This document shows, piece by piece, positions 15,017 through 24,307 of a DNA stretch of 58,031 bases (its first letter is position 1; each line of letters starts with the position of its first letter). The notes below the pieces were generated by a model. That model worked only from the letters and a program-made list of their open reading frames with translations. It was not told the DNA's origin and ran no database searches. The position numbers and the translations under genes are program-made. Location of the stretch: positions 1 through 58,031 of IMG/VR virus record IMGVR_UViG_3300022074_000043. One strand, given 5' to 3'. The DNA comes from a virus.

Positions 15017-15111
15017 TACATACACAAATCTTCGTACTTAGTTGTATGCCGCCTGTGCTCGGACATATCACCAACTCTGTATAACCAGAACTTTTTAAGC
15101 CATCTAATCAT
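15016..15111 (-). CDS. 31-aa coupled small protein
   Basis: The peptide is MIRWLKKFWLYRVGDMSEHR followed by RHTTKYEDLCM. Its ATG overlaps the portal stop (ATGA at 15108-15111) and its TAA overlaps the next ATG (TAATG at 15014-15018). Such tight coupling on both sides is the main evidence that it is translated. The N-terminal 12 residues are basic and aromatic and could lie at a membrane surface. Function unknown. Confidence 0.55.
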   Translation of the reverse strand: MIRWLKKFWLYRVGDMSEHRRHTTKYEDLCM

Positions 15112-17513
15112 CGTCCACGATTTCTCGCCAAGTCAGCCTGCGTGTTAATGCGGTATACGTTGACATCGTTTCTTTCGTCGGCAATGTCACGCTGCACAGA
15201 CATACGCTGTTGTGCTAGCTGCATAGCCTGAGTAATCTTGGCCTGATCGATCTGATAATCCATTGCATCGTTTTGCATCTTGCGTTGGATTTCCATCTGA
15301 TCGTTTGCTAGCTCTTGCTGACGGATCTCTACCAGCGGATCGCCCTGCTGTGCAGGCATCAACATAGGTGCAAGCTGCTCCAGTGTTTCTGCAATCTGCT
15401 GTGCAACCATAGCTTCCACTACATTTGGATCAATCTGCGGGATAGGTTCACCAGCAGCTTGTGCCTGCTCAATACCTTTTCTAAATACTTCCTGAACAAT
15501 ATCACGCGCAAACATTGAGACGTGATCCTGTACATGTGACTGCAACGCCAAGAAGGCTTGTGGGTTTGCTGCCAGCGCAGGTGACTGCAACAGCGCCGCG
15601 TGTACACGGATGTGTGCGCGGTGATCCTGCTGCGGGAATGCCTGCGGTGGCTTTCCCTTCATTGCTTCTGAGTTTTCTGTCGCCGGGTCTTTTGGTGCAG
15701 GTGGTTGCGGTGGCGGCAATATGCTGTCGATGTTCTTAACATCCAGCGCGTCATACATCCGGCGGTAGGCTTCATACAGATTGTGCATCTGCGGGGCAGC
15801 CTGTGCCAATTGCAGTTGTGTCTGCGCCAGTGATAAGCGCTGCGCCATAGAAAAGATCGACGGGTCAGAGACAGGAAGAATATCTACACGCCCGTCGAAA
15901 TCCTGAGCCATAATCTGTGGGTCAATGTTTGCCCCAACAGGATAGGGATAAGGCATAGGATTATTAGCAAAGATCTGCGACAGCATCCTAAACTCTGACT
16001 TTTGTGCATAGTGCAGGCGCTTGTGTATGCTTGATATAACCTTTGAACCCTGCTCAATCAGGGCCACTGTTGTTCCCACGGGAGCCTGTGCGTTGACATC
16101 TGCGACTTTTGTGTCCGCAACTTGTGCAAATCGTCTGCCCGAATCAACGACCACCCCGAGTAATTGAGCCAACGTACCAGAAGGCTCCTTGTATGGGAGT
16201 GGCATAAGAGCATTGCGAATATCACCGCCGGGAACATCAAGATCGCGGAACTCGCCCGGGTTAACAGGGTCATCGCTGTTTCTAATGCGGACGCCACGCG
16301 CTTTGAAACCGCCCGGTAGGTTCGACAAAGTACCCGCATCGATAAGCTGACGTAAGATTGAAGTCGCTGCACGGCTCAAGCCCCCTATCATGTGCAACAG
16401 GCCGAAACCATAAAAGCCCAGACCCGGCAAAAACTTATAGTGTACAAAGTAATCGCGCTTGCGGCGCATCGGATCATCTTCACGATAGTTGCGTACTACC
16501 GAGAGAATTTTTCCCGAATCTGCGTCCATAGTGACAATATACGGCAGTTTGATACCTGTTGGCTCACCTGACTGATCCATGTCTTCAAACCCGTCAAGGT
16601 CAAGATCAACATGGACTTCATATAGTGTAACCAGTTCATCAGAATAACCCGGACGCAGCCCTTGAATTTCATCAGCTTTTCCACGGACTGTTGAGTCACT
16701 TTCGTCAGTTTCGCTTGGAGATAAATCAACATCTCTATATATCCCTGCAACTTGTAGCTTCCGTATGTCATTCTCTGTCATACGAAAGACGTGTGTGTAA
16801 CGCTCCGCAGTGCGTATGTCAGAAGCTGCATACGGAACAACCAAATCTTCAGCAGGCACAAACTTTGACACCGCACGTTGCTTGGTTTCGTCAAAGTACA
16901 CCTTCTTGAAGGTCGAACCAGTAATCGGCAAATAGAACAGCATCTGATCTGTATCCTGATCAAACTCTTCCATTATCTCGGTAATCTGGTAATTCATATA
17001 GTCCTTGACACGCTGGGCCTGATCTTCCAACTCGCGTGTCTGTGCACCCAGTATTTGTGTCTTTACAGGACCGCCCGGTGGTAACATCTCACGATACGCC
17101 TGCGCCTGAAACTGCGTTACAGCTTCCGCCAACAACGGATGAGTCACACCACTAGCACCCATAAACGGCTCGTTGCGCTCTTCATAATTAATGCCGAGCA
17201 GACCCAGCCCCTTCGCAATAGCTGTTTCCCAATCTTCACGCGACGACTTGTCTTCGTCAATCTTTGAACTAAGGTCCGAGGACAAAGAGCCAAGGTCCGA
17301 ATCGTCCAAGATCTCAGCTAAGTTAGCATTGTGATCATAGACCTCAGCCTCTACTTCCATAGCCATCTCTTCTTCACCAACTAACTCAATGCCGGGCGGA
17401 AGATCTGGTAAATCCGTATTCGGTACTTGAACCTCGGTCATGGCTTGTTCAGCAGTCATGCCGGGACCGCCGGGTCCCATAGCCATGTCAACCATCTGTG
17501 GTGGTAATGCCAT
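15108..17513 (-). CDS. Portal protein
   Basis: 801 aa, the size of large podovirus portals. The portal core is recognisable: AIAKGLGLLGINYEERNEPF and GASGVTHPLLAEAVTQFQAQ, a wing region with LPITGSTFKKVYFDETKQRA, ADEIQGLRPGYSDE before a beta section, then RRKRDYFVHYKFLPGLGFYG and the channel region around VGTTVALIEQGSKVISSIHK. The last 250 residues are Gln/Ala-rich helices (LAQTQLQLAQAAPQM and onward), like a P22-type barrel. It forms the dodecameric DNA gate at one capsid vertex. Start preceded by AAAGGAA. Confidence 0.9.
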   Translation of the reverse strand: MALPPQMVDMAMGPGGPGMTAEQAMTEVQVPNTDLPDLPPGIELVGEEEMAMEVEAEVYDHNANLAEILDDSDLGSLSSDLSSKIDEDKSSREDWETAIAKGLGLLGINYEERNEPFMGASGVTHPLLAEAVTQFQAQAYREMLPPGGPVKTQILGAQTRELEDQAQRVKDYMNYQITEIMEEFDQDTDQMLFYLPITGSTFKKVYFDETKQRAVSKFVPAEDLVVPYAASDIRTAERYTHVFRMTENDIRKLQVAGIYRDVDLSPSETDESDSTVRGKADEIQGLRPGYSDELVTLYEVHVDLDLDGFEDMDQSGEPTGIKLPYIVTMDADSGKILSVVRNYREDDPMRRKRDYFVHYKFLPGLGFYGFGLLHMIGGLSRAATSILRQLIDAGTLSNLPGGFKARGVRIRNSDDPVNPGEFRDLDVPGGDIRNALMPLPYKEPSGTLAQLLGVVVDSGRRFAQVADTKVADVNAQAPVGTTVALIEQGSKVISSIHKRLHYAQKSEFRMLSQIFANNPMPYPYPVGANIDPQIMAQDFDGRVDILPVSDPSIFSMAQRLSLAQTQLQLAQAAPQMHNLYEAYRRMYDALDVKNIDSILPPPQPPAPKDPATENSEAMKGKPPQAFPQQDHRAHIRVHAALLQSPALAANPQAFLALQSHVQDHVSMFARDIVQEVFRKGIEQAQAAGEPIPQIDPNVVEAMVAQQIAETLEQLAPMLMPAQQGDPLVEIRQQELANDQMEIQRKMQNDAMDYQIDQAKITQAMQLAQQRMSVQRDIADERNDVNVYRINTQADLARNRGR

Positions 17514-17839
17514 TAAAATGTTCCTTTGAATGTGCCGCCACGGGCTTTCATCATAACTCCGCCGTACTTCTTACCTTTGATTGTCTTGCCCGGTAATGTA
17601 CCGCTGGTGTCAAACGTAACACCTGAAGACTTCTTTTTTGCCACTGGTCGCTTTGGTTTTGACTTCGGTAACACAGTTGGCGTTGTTTCTTTAGTTAGGT
17701 CTTCAAAAGCCAAAGGGTCACGCAACCTTTTTGGTTCAGCAATACCACGAAACTCTGGGTCACGGCGCTGTGCAATGCCGCGAAACTCTTTCTTCTGACG
17801 CGACTTCTTGTGACTTGTAATACGTTTTCTTGATGCCAT
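17513..17839 (-). CDS. Small basic protein ending in FKGTF
   Basis: 108 aa, very basic (RKRITSHKKSRQKKEFRGIA, SKPKRPVAKKKSSG). The C-terminus (KYGGVMMKARGGTFKGTF) resembles the end of the next gene (RPQRFKGVF), so a short 'FKGxF' tail may be a shared docking peptide for a head or internal protein. Placed directly upstream of the portal with a TAATG overlap. Not recognised beyond this. Confidence 0.65.
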   Translation of the reverse strand: MASRKRITSHKKSRQKKEFRGIAQRRDPEFRGIAEPKRLRDPLAFEDLTKETTPTVLPKSKPKRPVAKKKSSGVTFDTSGTLPGKTIKGKKYGGVMMKARGGTFKGTF

Positions 17840-18021
17840 TAGAACACCCCCTTAAATCTTTGTGGACGGGCAATGGGGCTAAAGCCCTTGACCATGCCAC
17901 CGTTTGTTTTCTTAACAAGTTTAGATAGTGTCTTTGCTTGACTAGCATGCGCCTTCGATGCCTTTTCAAGTTTCTTGACTACCTTCTTAACTTTTGTTTT
18001 AGATTTTCCAGTTATCATCAC
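17839..18021 (-). CDS. Small basic protein ending in FKGVF
   Basis: 60 aa: a Lys-rich helix (KTKVKKVVKKLEKASKAHAS) and a conserved tail SPIARPQRFKGVF. The 'GGMVKGFSPIARPQRFKGVF' end is common in marine phage small proteins. It overlaps both neighbours by a few bases (ATGA at 18018-18021). Could be a virion core peptide bound to DNA; inferred from charge. Confidence 0.68.
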   Translation of the reverse strand: MMITGKSKTKVKKVVKKLEKASKAHASQAKTLSKLVKKTNGGMVKGFSPIARPQRFKGVF

Positions 18022-21000
18022 AGCACTTCCCTAGCCATCGCGCCAATGCCAGATCTTACCATACCACCAGCCGCACGTCTAATGGGGCGTTGTGCTGTTT
18101 CCTTGGTTGCCGGGTCTCTTAAATTTACTATGCGAAGTGGTGTTGCGTAGTCAGTAGCTAGTTCATCCTTTTTCGCCTGTAAAGATCCTTTTTGATTGTC
18201 TGCACGTTCTACCGCAAGTCTGAGTTCCTCTTTTTTGTTGCTAATATCATTAACAACTCTCTGACTTTCCGAGTCGATCATATCTCCGTCTGTGCCCGTG
18301 CGAATGATACGTCTACGAATGCCGCTAGCATCAACTCTATATTCGTTGGGGTCGTTCTTTATCTCTTCCAACCGTGCTTCTAGCGCTTTTGTTTCTTTAT
18401 CTAGCTGCGTTACCCTTGCTTCTGCTTGTTTTACCTGATCTTGAAGCGGTGCCAGTTGTTCAGCTACATCAGCGTCGTTTGGATCAATGCCCCGGACAGT
18501 GAACTCTGATTTGGTGGTGTTTCCGTTGCCAAAGACAATCGGGTTTGGATCTTGGCTGTTGTTGCGTAACTCAACTCTGCCGCCAGCATTTGAAAAACCT
18601 TTAAGCGACTTGTCTACAGCACTTCCGTAGTTTTTTTGAAAAGCCGGGTTCTCGGATCTGCCGGGTGCGGTAGATAGATATCTTGCGTCAGGGAATATAA
18701 CACCGTCTAAACCAAGCTGTTCAGCCTGTTTGATAGCTGATCTAGTAGCAAACTCATAGAACTGTGAGTCAGCTTTTCCAGTGGCATACGGGGTTGGTGC
18801 CTGAAATCCTCTGTTGCCGCCTGTGTCTATCGCGTCTTTGGCTATCTTTTGTAGCTGCTGTAATACAGCGCCATCCGGTTCGGCTTCTATGGCGTTTTTA
18901 TAATCTAGACTTGCTTGCAAAGCTTGACCAGCTATACCGTCTGCTTCAGTCTGAGTATCTGCTAATTTAGCTAAAACGTCGTTACGCTGACTGTTAGTAA
19001 ACACTGCTGCCGCGTGTTCAACAACATTTTCTAAGCTGCTTTCAAACTGAAAGGCTTCATCAAAAATACTTTCGTGTCCTGTTCCCCCAACTACCTCGTC
19101 TTGTACTTGTTCAAACGCAGGAAGAAACTTATTTTTATAGAAGTCTTTGCCCAGCTTTTCCTTTAAGTGCTCCAAGGCTCTTTCTTCTAACTCCTTAAAC
19201 TCATCGCTTTTAGGTTCGTAGAACCTTCTAGAAGCGACTTGTTGCTCTAGTCTTTGCTTCAACCCAGCGCTAACATCTTCGGGCAAACTCAGCACGGCAT
19301 CAACAAACTCATCTGAGTCAAATATTATTTTTTGAGCCGCTGTGTCTAAAAATTCTCCCCCGCTGTCATTAACATATGCGCGTAATCTCGGTACAAACTG
19401 AGTGAAGTCACCATTGGTATCGTCAAAAGCCATTCTGACTGTGTCAAGAAGTGCGTCAATGCTGTCTTCAGACATGCTGCCGCCGCTACCAACTTGTGCG
19501 TCAACGGATGCAATCATTTGATCTCTTACTGCATCAAGATAATCGTCGCTTCTATCCCCACCTTGTTTATAGTCACGCATGTAGTTGTAAATTGCTGCAC
19601 GAATGTCATCGTTTTGATCAAGGTCATTTATAAGATTCATGCCGTGTTTGTACACACTAGTGATTTCGTTATCCGTAGCTAACGTGTAAGTAGGTGTGGC
19701 CTTTAGTGTGGGGTCTTCCTTGAGCCGATCAGCCTCATCCTGATATTCTTTTATCTGCTTGGTCAGTGTTTCATTACGACCCAAAATTTCTGGCTTTATA
19801 GACTCCAGCTTCAGCATCTTCTCGTGCACTTCTTTTGTGTACGGTATCTTCACACGATTTGCTGAACTGTAAGCGATGAGTCTATCTTCTAGACTCTTAA
19901 CGTAACCAGCGCCAACTTTTGAACCACTAGAAATGTTTGACACTGCATTTGACTGGATCTCGTTAACCCACAGATAACGTCTTCCGTTGTCATCATCCAT
20001 GATTTGAAATCTTAAATGACCATAGTAGCCCGGATAGTTATCATAGTAGCCGTGGTTAACACCTCTGTCGTTTGGTTTAATTCTGCCGTATCCCGGCACA
20101 TCTATCGTCGGCACTGAGTTACTGTAGACAATAACACCGCGCTCTTGTCCCAGCGCTCTGTCATCAGATCTATACTGTGCAGTGGTGTAAGGTAAATCAT
20201 TACTAAACGGACCTTCAGTAACGTCGGGCGCTAAAGGACCAGTACCACCTTCCAAGAACAGACGTTCAACGGTCTGCGGCACACGAGATTGTACCAGTGT
20301 ACGCATTTCGTCTATTGTGTACTTTTCGTCCGGGTTGGCAATCAGGATATTCTCTAGCTCCGAACCAGCTATCTCGCTTCTGCCGCCCGGTGTTTTGGTG
20401 TCATTATTGAAGTGAGCCAAATAGTCTTTTGCAGACAACTCACCGCTGGCAGAAAACTTTAGACCTTTCGGATCCAGAACTAGCTTTTCAAAGCTAGTAG
20501 CAATGGGTGAGTAATGCATCACCGTGCCACCAAACTGATCAGGCATAGAACCAATGGAAATTACATCCGTAGCGTGTAACCCCGGTGATTCATCTAGCGC
20601 ACCAATACCCAACTGAACTGGTGGGTTTATGCCGTCGTTAAGTGGCTTAAAACCTGTAGACTGTGCCAAAGAAAGCGGCATCGGCGGGATAGCCTCATCA
20701 CCTAAATCTACTCGTGCCGGTGCCTGTGGTGCGGCTAAGTCATCACCCTGCAACTGCTGTAAAAACGCAGCTTCATCGGCTTCATTGACTGTGTTTTCAA
20801 GTGTGATTGGGTCAAACTGGTTGTTATAAAGTGCGGCCTGTTCTGGTGTTAGTTGTTCTAGCTCTGTACCTCTACGACCAGCCATCTCGTTACTGACAGC
20901 ATTAAACTGTCTCAGCAAGCGTCCTCTGACCGAATCCAACCCTTCATTTGATGTTACTTGTGGCAATAACATGTTGTCGGTAAAGAACTCATCATTTGTC

Positions 21001-21737
21001 AGATCAGGGAACAGGGCAGCTTCACGATATCGCGCTAGGACTTCGTCCTGCATACCCTCGACAATGTTCATGTCACCGTCAAGAAAAGCACCCTGCGTGA
21101 AAAAGTCCATGTTATCTGAAATTCTATCATGCGCGGCGATCAACTCGTCTTCAGACAACGCACCAAAACTACGGCGCTGGAAGTTCATCATAGCACCATC
21201 TACAAATGCTTCAGTTCCGATTATATCAGTTATGGTTCTAGGAACAGAGGACTCAGGTTCGCGGCTCAAGGCTTCACGCACTCTGCCATAGATTCTTTTG
21301 GCTGCTGGCGTTGCAGCTTCGACCACCTTTTCGCCAACCGCGCCGCCGACTGCACCAATACCCGTACCAATAGCAGCGGACTTGATTGTGCCCTCTACAC
21401 CTTCGCCTTCACCAGCACCATATATCCCACCTTCGATTGCACCAAGTTTCGCTGCGCCTCGGATCCCGGTGCCTATACCTGCTCTCAGTAACCCGATACC
21501 AAGACCAACGCCCGTGGGTATCGCACCTGCGATCTCGGTCCCGTATGCTGCCACTGGATTTGTCTCGCGAAACTGTTCTATGTCCTCGCGAATATCTTTG
21601 ACTTCTTGTTGGTAGGTTCTGTCGCTTGCTGCGGCTCTTGCCATAGCTTCTAGTTCGTCACCAAAACCAAAAGTCAGGCCCTGACCTGCTGCTCTAAGCA
21701 GATTGCCTGCATAACTTGTACGGGGTTGTTCAGCCAT
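18018..21737 (-). CDS. Large internal (ejected) polyvalent-type virion protein
   Basis: 1239 aa. Residues 1-150 include AAGQGLTFGFGDELEAMARA and glycine-zipper membrane stretches (ATPAAKRIYGRVREALSR follows), like phage ejection proteins. Residues 395-470 (VMHYSPIATSFEKL, then KDYLAHFNNDTKT and AGSELENILI) and 560-600 (YGHLRFQIMDDDNGRRYLWV, NEIQSN) match the pattern of large polyvalent proteins, where 'EIQSD' is usual. Near residue 1010 LGLDGVIFPDARYLS is also typical. Long coiled coils close the protein. Probably packaged and injected; located between terminase and portal. Confidence 0.75.
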   Translation of the reverse strand: MAEQPRTSYAGNLLRAAGQGLTFGFGDELEAMARAAASDRTYQQEVKDIREDIEQFRETNPVAAYGTEIAGAIPTGVGLGIGLLRAGIGTGIRGAAKLGAIEGGIYGAGEGEGVEGTIKSAAIGTGIGAVGGAVGEKVVEAATPAAKRIYGRVREALSREPESSVPRTITDIIGTEAFVDGAMMNFQRRSFGALSEDELIAAHDRISDNMDFFTQGAFLDGDMNIVEGMQDEVLARYREAALFPDLTNDEFFTDNMLLPQVTSNEGLDSVRGRLLRQFNAVSNEMAGRRGTELEQLTPEQAALYNNQFDPITLENTVNEADEAAFLQQLQGDDLAAPQAPARVDLGDEAIPPMPLSLAQSTGFKPLNDGINPPVQLGIGALDESPGLHATDVISIGSMPDQFGGTVMHYSPIATSFEKLVLDPKGLKFSASGELSAKDYLAHFNNDTKTPGGRSEIAGSELENILIANPDEKYTIDEMRTLVQSRVPQTVERLFLEGGTGPLAPDVTEGPFSNDLPYTTAQYRSDDRALGQERGVIVYSNSVPTIDVPGYGRIKPNDRGVNHGYYDNYPGYYGHLRFQIMDDDNGRRYLWVNEIQSNAVSNISSGSKVGAGYVKSLEDRLIAYSSANRVKIPYTKEVHEKMLKLESIKPEILGRNETLTKQIKEYQDEADRLKEDPTLKATPTYTLATDNEITSVYKHGMNLINDLDQNDDIRAAIYNYMRDYKQGGDRSDDYLDAVRDQMIASVDAQVGSGGSMSEDSIDALLDTVRMAFDDTNGDFTQFVPRLRAYVNDSGGEFLDTAAQKIIFDSDEFVDAVLSLPEDVSAGLKQRLEQQVASRRFYEPKSDEFKELEERALEHLKEKLGKDFYKNKFLPAFEQVQDEVVGGTGHESIFDEAFQFESSLENVVEHAAAVFTNSQRNDVLAKLADTQTEADGIAGQALQASLDYKNAIEAEPDGAVLQQLQKIAKDAIDTGGNRGFQAPTPYATGKADSQFYEFATRSAIKQAEQLGLDGVIFPDARYLSTAPGRSENPAFQKNYGSAVDKSLKGFSNAGGRVELRNNSQDPNPIVFGNGNTTKSEFTVRGIDPNDADVAEQLAPLQDQVKQAEARVTQLDKETKALEARLEEIKNDPNEYRVDASGIRRRIIRTGTDGDMIDSESQRVVNDISNKKEELRLAVERADNQKGSLQAKKDELATDYATPLRIVNLRDPATKETAQRPIRRAAGGMVRSGIGAMAREVL

Positions 21738-23227
21738 TAATAATATTCTCTAGCAGGTGGGGGTGCATCGTCTTCAAACTCTTCGCCGTCCAGACTAATA
21801 AAACCGCCTTGACGAAAACGCATCAAGGCCATAGTCATACTATCACAGAAGTCATCATGGTCGCCATTAGGAAATGATGCGATCTCTTCAATGACTTCGT
21901 CAGCGAATTTTTCACCAGCAGGATACCATACTTTGCCTGATTCAAAAATAGGAGACACAATATGCATGCGGGTTGTTTTGTCCATACCCCCGCCACCGCG
22001 CTTGCGACCCGGACTGAACGTGGCAACAGGCAAATTTATCATACGCATCTCATCAGCCAGCGGCTGACCCGACGCTTTCGCCTCTATCAGCATTAACTCT
22101 GGTTCCCAATACTCATATTCTTCCTGTGCTATTGCCTTGAGTTCAGGAAAATTCCACCGCCCCTTCTTCGCATCCATCAAAATCAAATGCTGCTCACCAT
22201 TTGAATGCGGCTGAAACACGCCCCACGTTGTAATCGCAGAGTAGTCAGCCGTCTCTTTTTTGCTGTACGCAGTGTCATAAGACTGAATTATGTAGTCCAA
22301 CTCAGGTATTGAGTCCTCTCCCCACTCCTTCCACCACTCCCGCTTGACCATAGCGGTCGCTTCGGACGTGGGATTTTGTTGCCACTGAGCATTCCATTTG
22401 CCCACGGAAAGCGAAGCTTTTACCTTCAGTAACTCTTCTTTTTGCCAAAATTCAGGCCATAATGGTTCCCCCGACGGCATTATTGCAGGAAATTCAACGA
22501 CTTCCCACTGATCAGCCATCACATCTTTGCCCATCGCGGTCAGTAACCTGCCCGTAATATCCTTCTTTGACCACCGAGTTTGGACAATAATAATTGATCC
22601 ACCCGGCTGCAAACGCTGCCGGGGGCCAGATGTGTACCACTCCCACGCATTATCATAGGCAGACGCAGACAAAGCGTCCTGTTCCGAGTGCGGGTCGTCG
22701 ATAATCAGCAAATCAGCACCACGACCAGTCATTGCAGCACCCACCCCGGCTGCAAAATATTCCCCACCAGCGCTAGTCTCCCACCGACCTGCCGCTTGGC
22801 TATCCGGTTTTAAGTCTGTATTCGGGAAAATTTCGTGATAATGTGGGTCAGCAATCAGATCACGAACCTTTCTGCCGAATCTTACAGCAAGTTCCGTGTT
22901 CATAGTAGCCTGAATAATTTTTAATTTTGGATTTCTACCTAAGAACCAAGACGGCATAAGATAGGATGCAAATTCAGATTTAGAATGACGGGGGGGCATG
23001 TTTACAATCAAACGCTTCAAGTTACCCGCCGCGATCTCTTCTAGCTTTTCCGCTATGATTCTATGGTGGGTCCCCTCTATAAAGCCGTCATACACATGCT
23101 TTACATACGACATAAAATTATCTTGGGCCTTGGACCTTGTTTCTAGGCGCTGTTGGTGCTCTTCCAGTAACAGGATTTCCTTTAGGACTTCCTCTGGCAG
23201 CAGGTCTAGGTTTTGCATGTCTGTCAT
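21737..23227 (-). CDS. terL: Terminase large subunit
   Basis: From the ATG at 23227, 496 aa. ATPase: Walker A-like PPRHSKSEFASYLMPSWFLG, adenine-motif region QATMNTELAVRFGRKVRDLI, Walker B LLIIDDPHSEQDA, and coupling motif IIIVQTRWSKKDITG. Nuclease: DTAYSKKETADYSAITTWG, MLIEAKASGQPLADEM and DDFCDSMTMAL supply the acidic residues of the RNase H-like fold. It cuts and pumps DNA into the procapsid through the portal. It is the first late gene after the divergent intergenic region; the small subunit lies 2.2 kb away. No clear ribosome site; TTG at 23233 is an alternative start. Confidence 0.93.
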   Translation of the reverse strand: MTDMQNLDLLPEEVLKEILLLEEHQQRLETRSKAQDNFMSYVKHVYDGFIEGTHHRIIAEKLEEIAAGNLKRLIVNMPPRHSKSEFASYLMPSWFLGRNPKLKIIQATMNTELAVRFGRKVRDLIADPHYHEIFPNTDLKPDSQAAGRWETSAGGEYFAAGVGAAMTGRGADLLIIDDPHSEQDALSASAYDNAWEWYTSGPRQRLQPGGSIIIVQTRWSKKDITGRLLTAMGKDVMADQWEVVEFPAIMPSGEPLWPEFWQKEELLKVKASLSVGKWNAQWQQNPTSEATAMVKREWWKEWGEDSIPELDYIIQSYDTAYSKKETADYSAITTWGVFQPHSNGEQHLILMDAKKGRWNFPELKAIAQEEYEYWEPELMLIEAKASGQPLADEMRMINLPVATFSPGRKRGGGGMDKTTRMHIVSPIFESGKVWYPAGEKFADEVIEEIASFPNGDHDDFCDSMTMALMRFRQGGFISLDGEEFEDDAPPPAREYY

Positions 23228-23233
23228 GCCCAA

Positions 23234-23473
23234 ACGATAATATCAGTGAATGAATTTATCAACCCTGCAAATTGTGCACAATCGTTCGCAGCTTGTATAC
23301 AATATAGGGGGGTGGGGGTCTGCCACAGTCAAAGTTGATTGTCAATCAAAATCAGTAACCCCATTGTTGCCAATATAGCAAAACACTTTTGCGAATTATT
23401 GGGGTAATGCTGCGTTGCTATCCGTCGTACAATCTTATCAAGAACCAACTGTGTCTGAAGGGAGAAATGGACA
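23234..23473. promoter_or_regulatory. Divergent intergenic regulatory region
   Basis: 240 bases separate the large terminase from the rightward single-gene units. It contains a perfect 12-bp palindrome ATTGTGCACAAT at 23271-23282, a second palindrome TTGTATACAA near 23296-23305, a third centred on the odd palindrome TTGATTGTCAATCAA at about 23333, and a hairpin GCAAAA-CAC-TTTTGC near 23378. A TACAAT at 23428-23433 is a possible -10 for the rightward gene. These look like operator and promoter parts; no binding protein is known. Confidence 0.6.
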
Positions 23474-23725
23474 ATGGCTAAATACTCAGCGACTCAAGAC
23501 TACACGCACATCGCCGCGTCATACGGCGGCGGTGGCGTCATCACTTACCCAGACAGCGACACGCTGGCTGTGCTAGCGAAGCGCATAACAATGGCGCACA
23601 CTCTACCCAGCATGGACAAGCGGCGGCTGCACGAGCCTATCTATGTCCGCAGAGGCAAGCGCACAATTGGCATGTATCATCTGATCGATGGTAAGCTGAA
23701 GCTCCAACGCAAGATGAATCAATAG
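23474..23725 (+). CDS. Unknown small protein, first moron-like unit
   Basis: 83 aa, basic: AKYSATQDYTHIAASYGGGG, DTLAVLAKRITMAHTLPSMD, then RRLHEPIYVRRGKRTIGMYH. GGGAG precedes the ATG. It stands alone between a divergent promoter region and an intrinsic terminator. A short glycine-rich loop near residue 18 and no membrane segment. It is on the opposite strand to the flanking terminase genes. Function unknown; its placement suggests a moron-like accessory gene. Confidence 0.7.
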   Translation: MAKYSATQDYTHIAASYGGGGVITYPDSDTLAVLAKRITMAHTLPSMDKRRLHEPIYVRRGKRTIGMYHLIDGKLKLQRKMNQ

Positions 23726-23728
23726 GAT

Positions 23729-23754
23729 GAAGGCGGCGCAAGCCGCCTTCTCTT
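23729..23754 (+). terminator. Intrinsic terminator with GNRA loop
   Basis: A perfect 9-bp stem, 23729-23737 with 23742-23750, closed by GCAA (a stable GNRA tetraloop) and followed by TCTTT. It ends the first single-gene unit four bases after the stop codon. Confidence 0.8.
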
Positions 23755-23763
23755 TCCGCCAAG

Positions 23764-23797
23764 CGCGGCGCGGCGGCGGTCGGGCGCAGGTCGCAGA
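23764..23797. repeat. GC-rich repeat copy A
   Basis: 34 bases identical to 24308-24341, starting CGCGGCGCGGCGGCGGTCGG and ending GCAGGTCGCAGA. About 80 percent G+C, unlike the flanks. Lies directly after the first terminator. A shorter related word (GCAGGTCGCAGA) recurs at 25106-25117. No terminal inverted repeats or target duplications were seen. Confidence 0.85.
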
Positions 23798-23931
23798 ACG
23801 CAGATCGATTATTGCATTTTTAACAAAAGACATTTGCCAAACTAGCTATTGTATTAATCCATTGTAAAGACTACCTTGGATACATGGGATTTACCCATAC
23901 ATGTTAACAGTCAAAAGAAAGGGATAGCTCT

Positions 23932-24243
23932 ATGACTGATATCAACATCACAATCACCGTCGCCGCAGACGGTAAACCTACAGTGAAGGTAGGCAACGCG
24001 CCTGTGACTGTAGCCAACACCCGGACGCACAAGCGCGGTCCGATGTTCGACGTAATCAAGCGTGACGTTTTAGCTACGCTGAAACAGCGTCGTCATACAA
24101 AGACGACGTGCAAATACCTGAAACGTGAGTTAGGAATAACCACCAGTCAGGTTTATAACGCGGTATACCAGCTACGCGCTGACGGCTTCGCTATCGACAG
24201 CCGAAATGGCAGCGGGTCGTTTGGGTATCGTTTGGTCGGGTAA
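23932..24243 (+). CDS. Winged-helix/HTH regulator, second moron-like unit
   Basis: 103 aa. After a beta-rich N-terminus (NITITVAADGKPTVKVGNAP) the chain has a winged-helix segment: MFDVIKRDVLATLKQRRHTK, then TCKYLKRELGITTSQVYNAV as recognition helices and YQLRADGFAIDSRNGSGSFG as the wing. AAAGGG precedes the ATG, and a strong terminator follows it at once. It may repress the neighbouring units or late genes. Family not identified further. Confidence 0.75.
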   Translation: MTDINITITVAADGKPTVKVGNAPVTVANTRTHKRGPMFDVIKRDVLATLKQRRHTKTTCKYLKRELGITTSQVYNAVYQLRADGFAIDSRNGSGSFGYRLVG

Positions 24244-24258
24244 TATCCCGCCCGACTC

Positions 24259-24299
24259 GGCGGCTGTGGTGTTCTCCCTACCACAGCCGCCTTTTTTTT
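24259..24299 (+). terminator. Intrinsic terminator of the HTH unit
   Basis: A perfect 12-bp stem (24259-24270 with 24280-24291), 9-base loop and eight T residues (24292-24299). It lies 16 bases after the stop codon and closes the second single-gene unit. Confidence 0.92.
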
Positions 24300-24307
24300 A
24301 CACAGAA

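Noticed and set aside
20971-21615. Rightward frames of 70-120 codons inside the 1239-aa gene
   Set aside because: They are antisense shadows of the coding strand, with low-complexity content.
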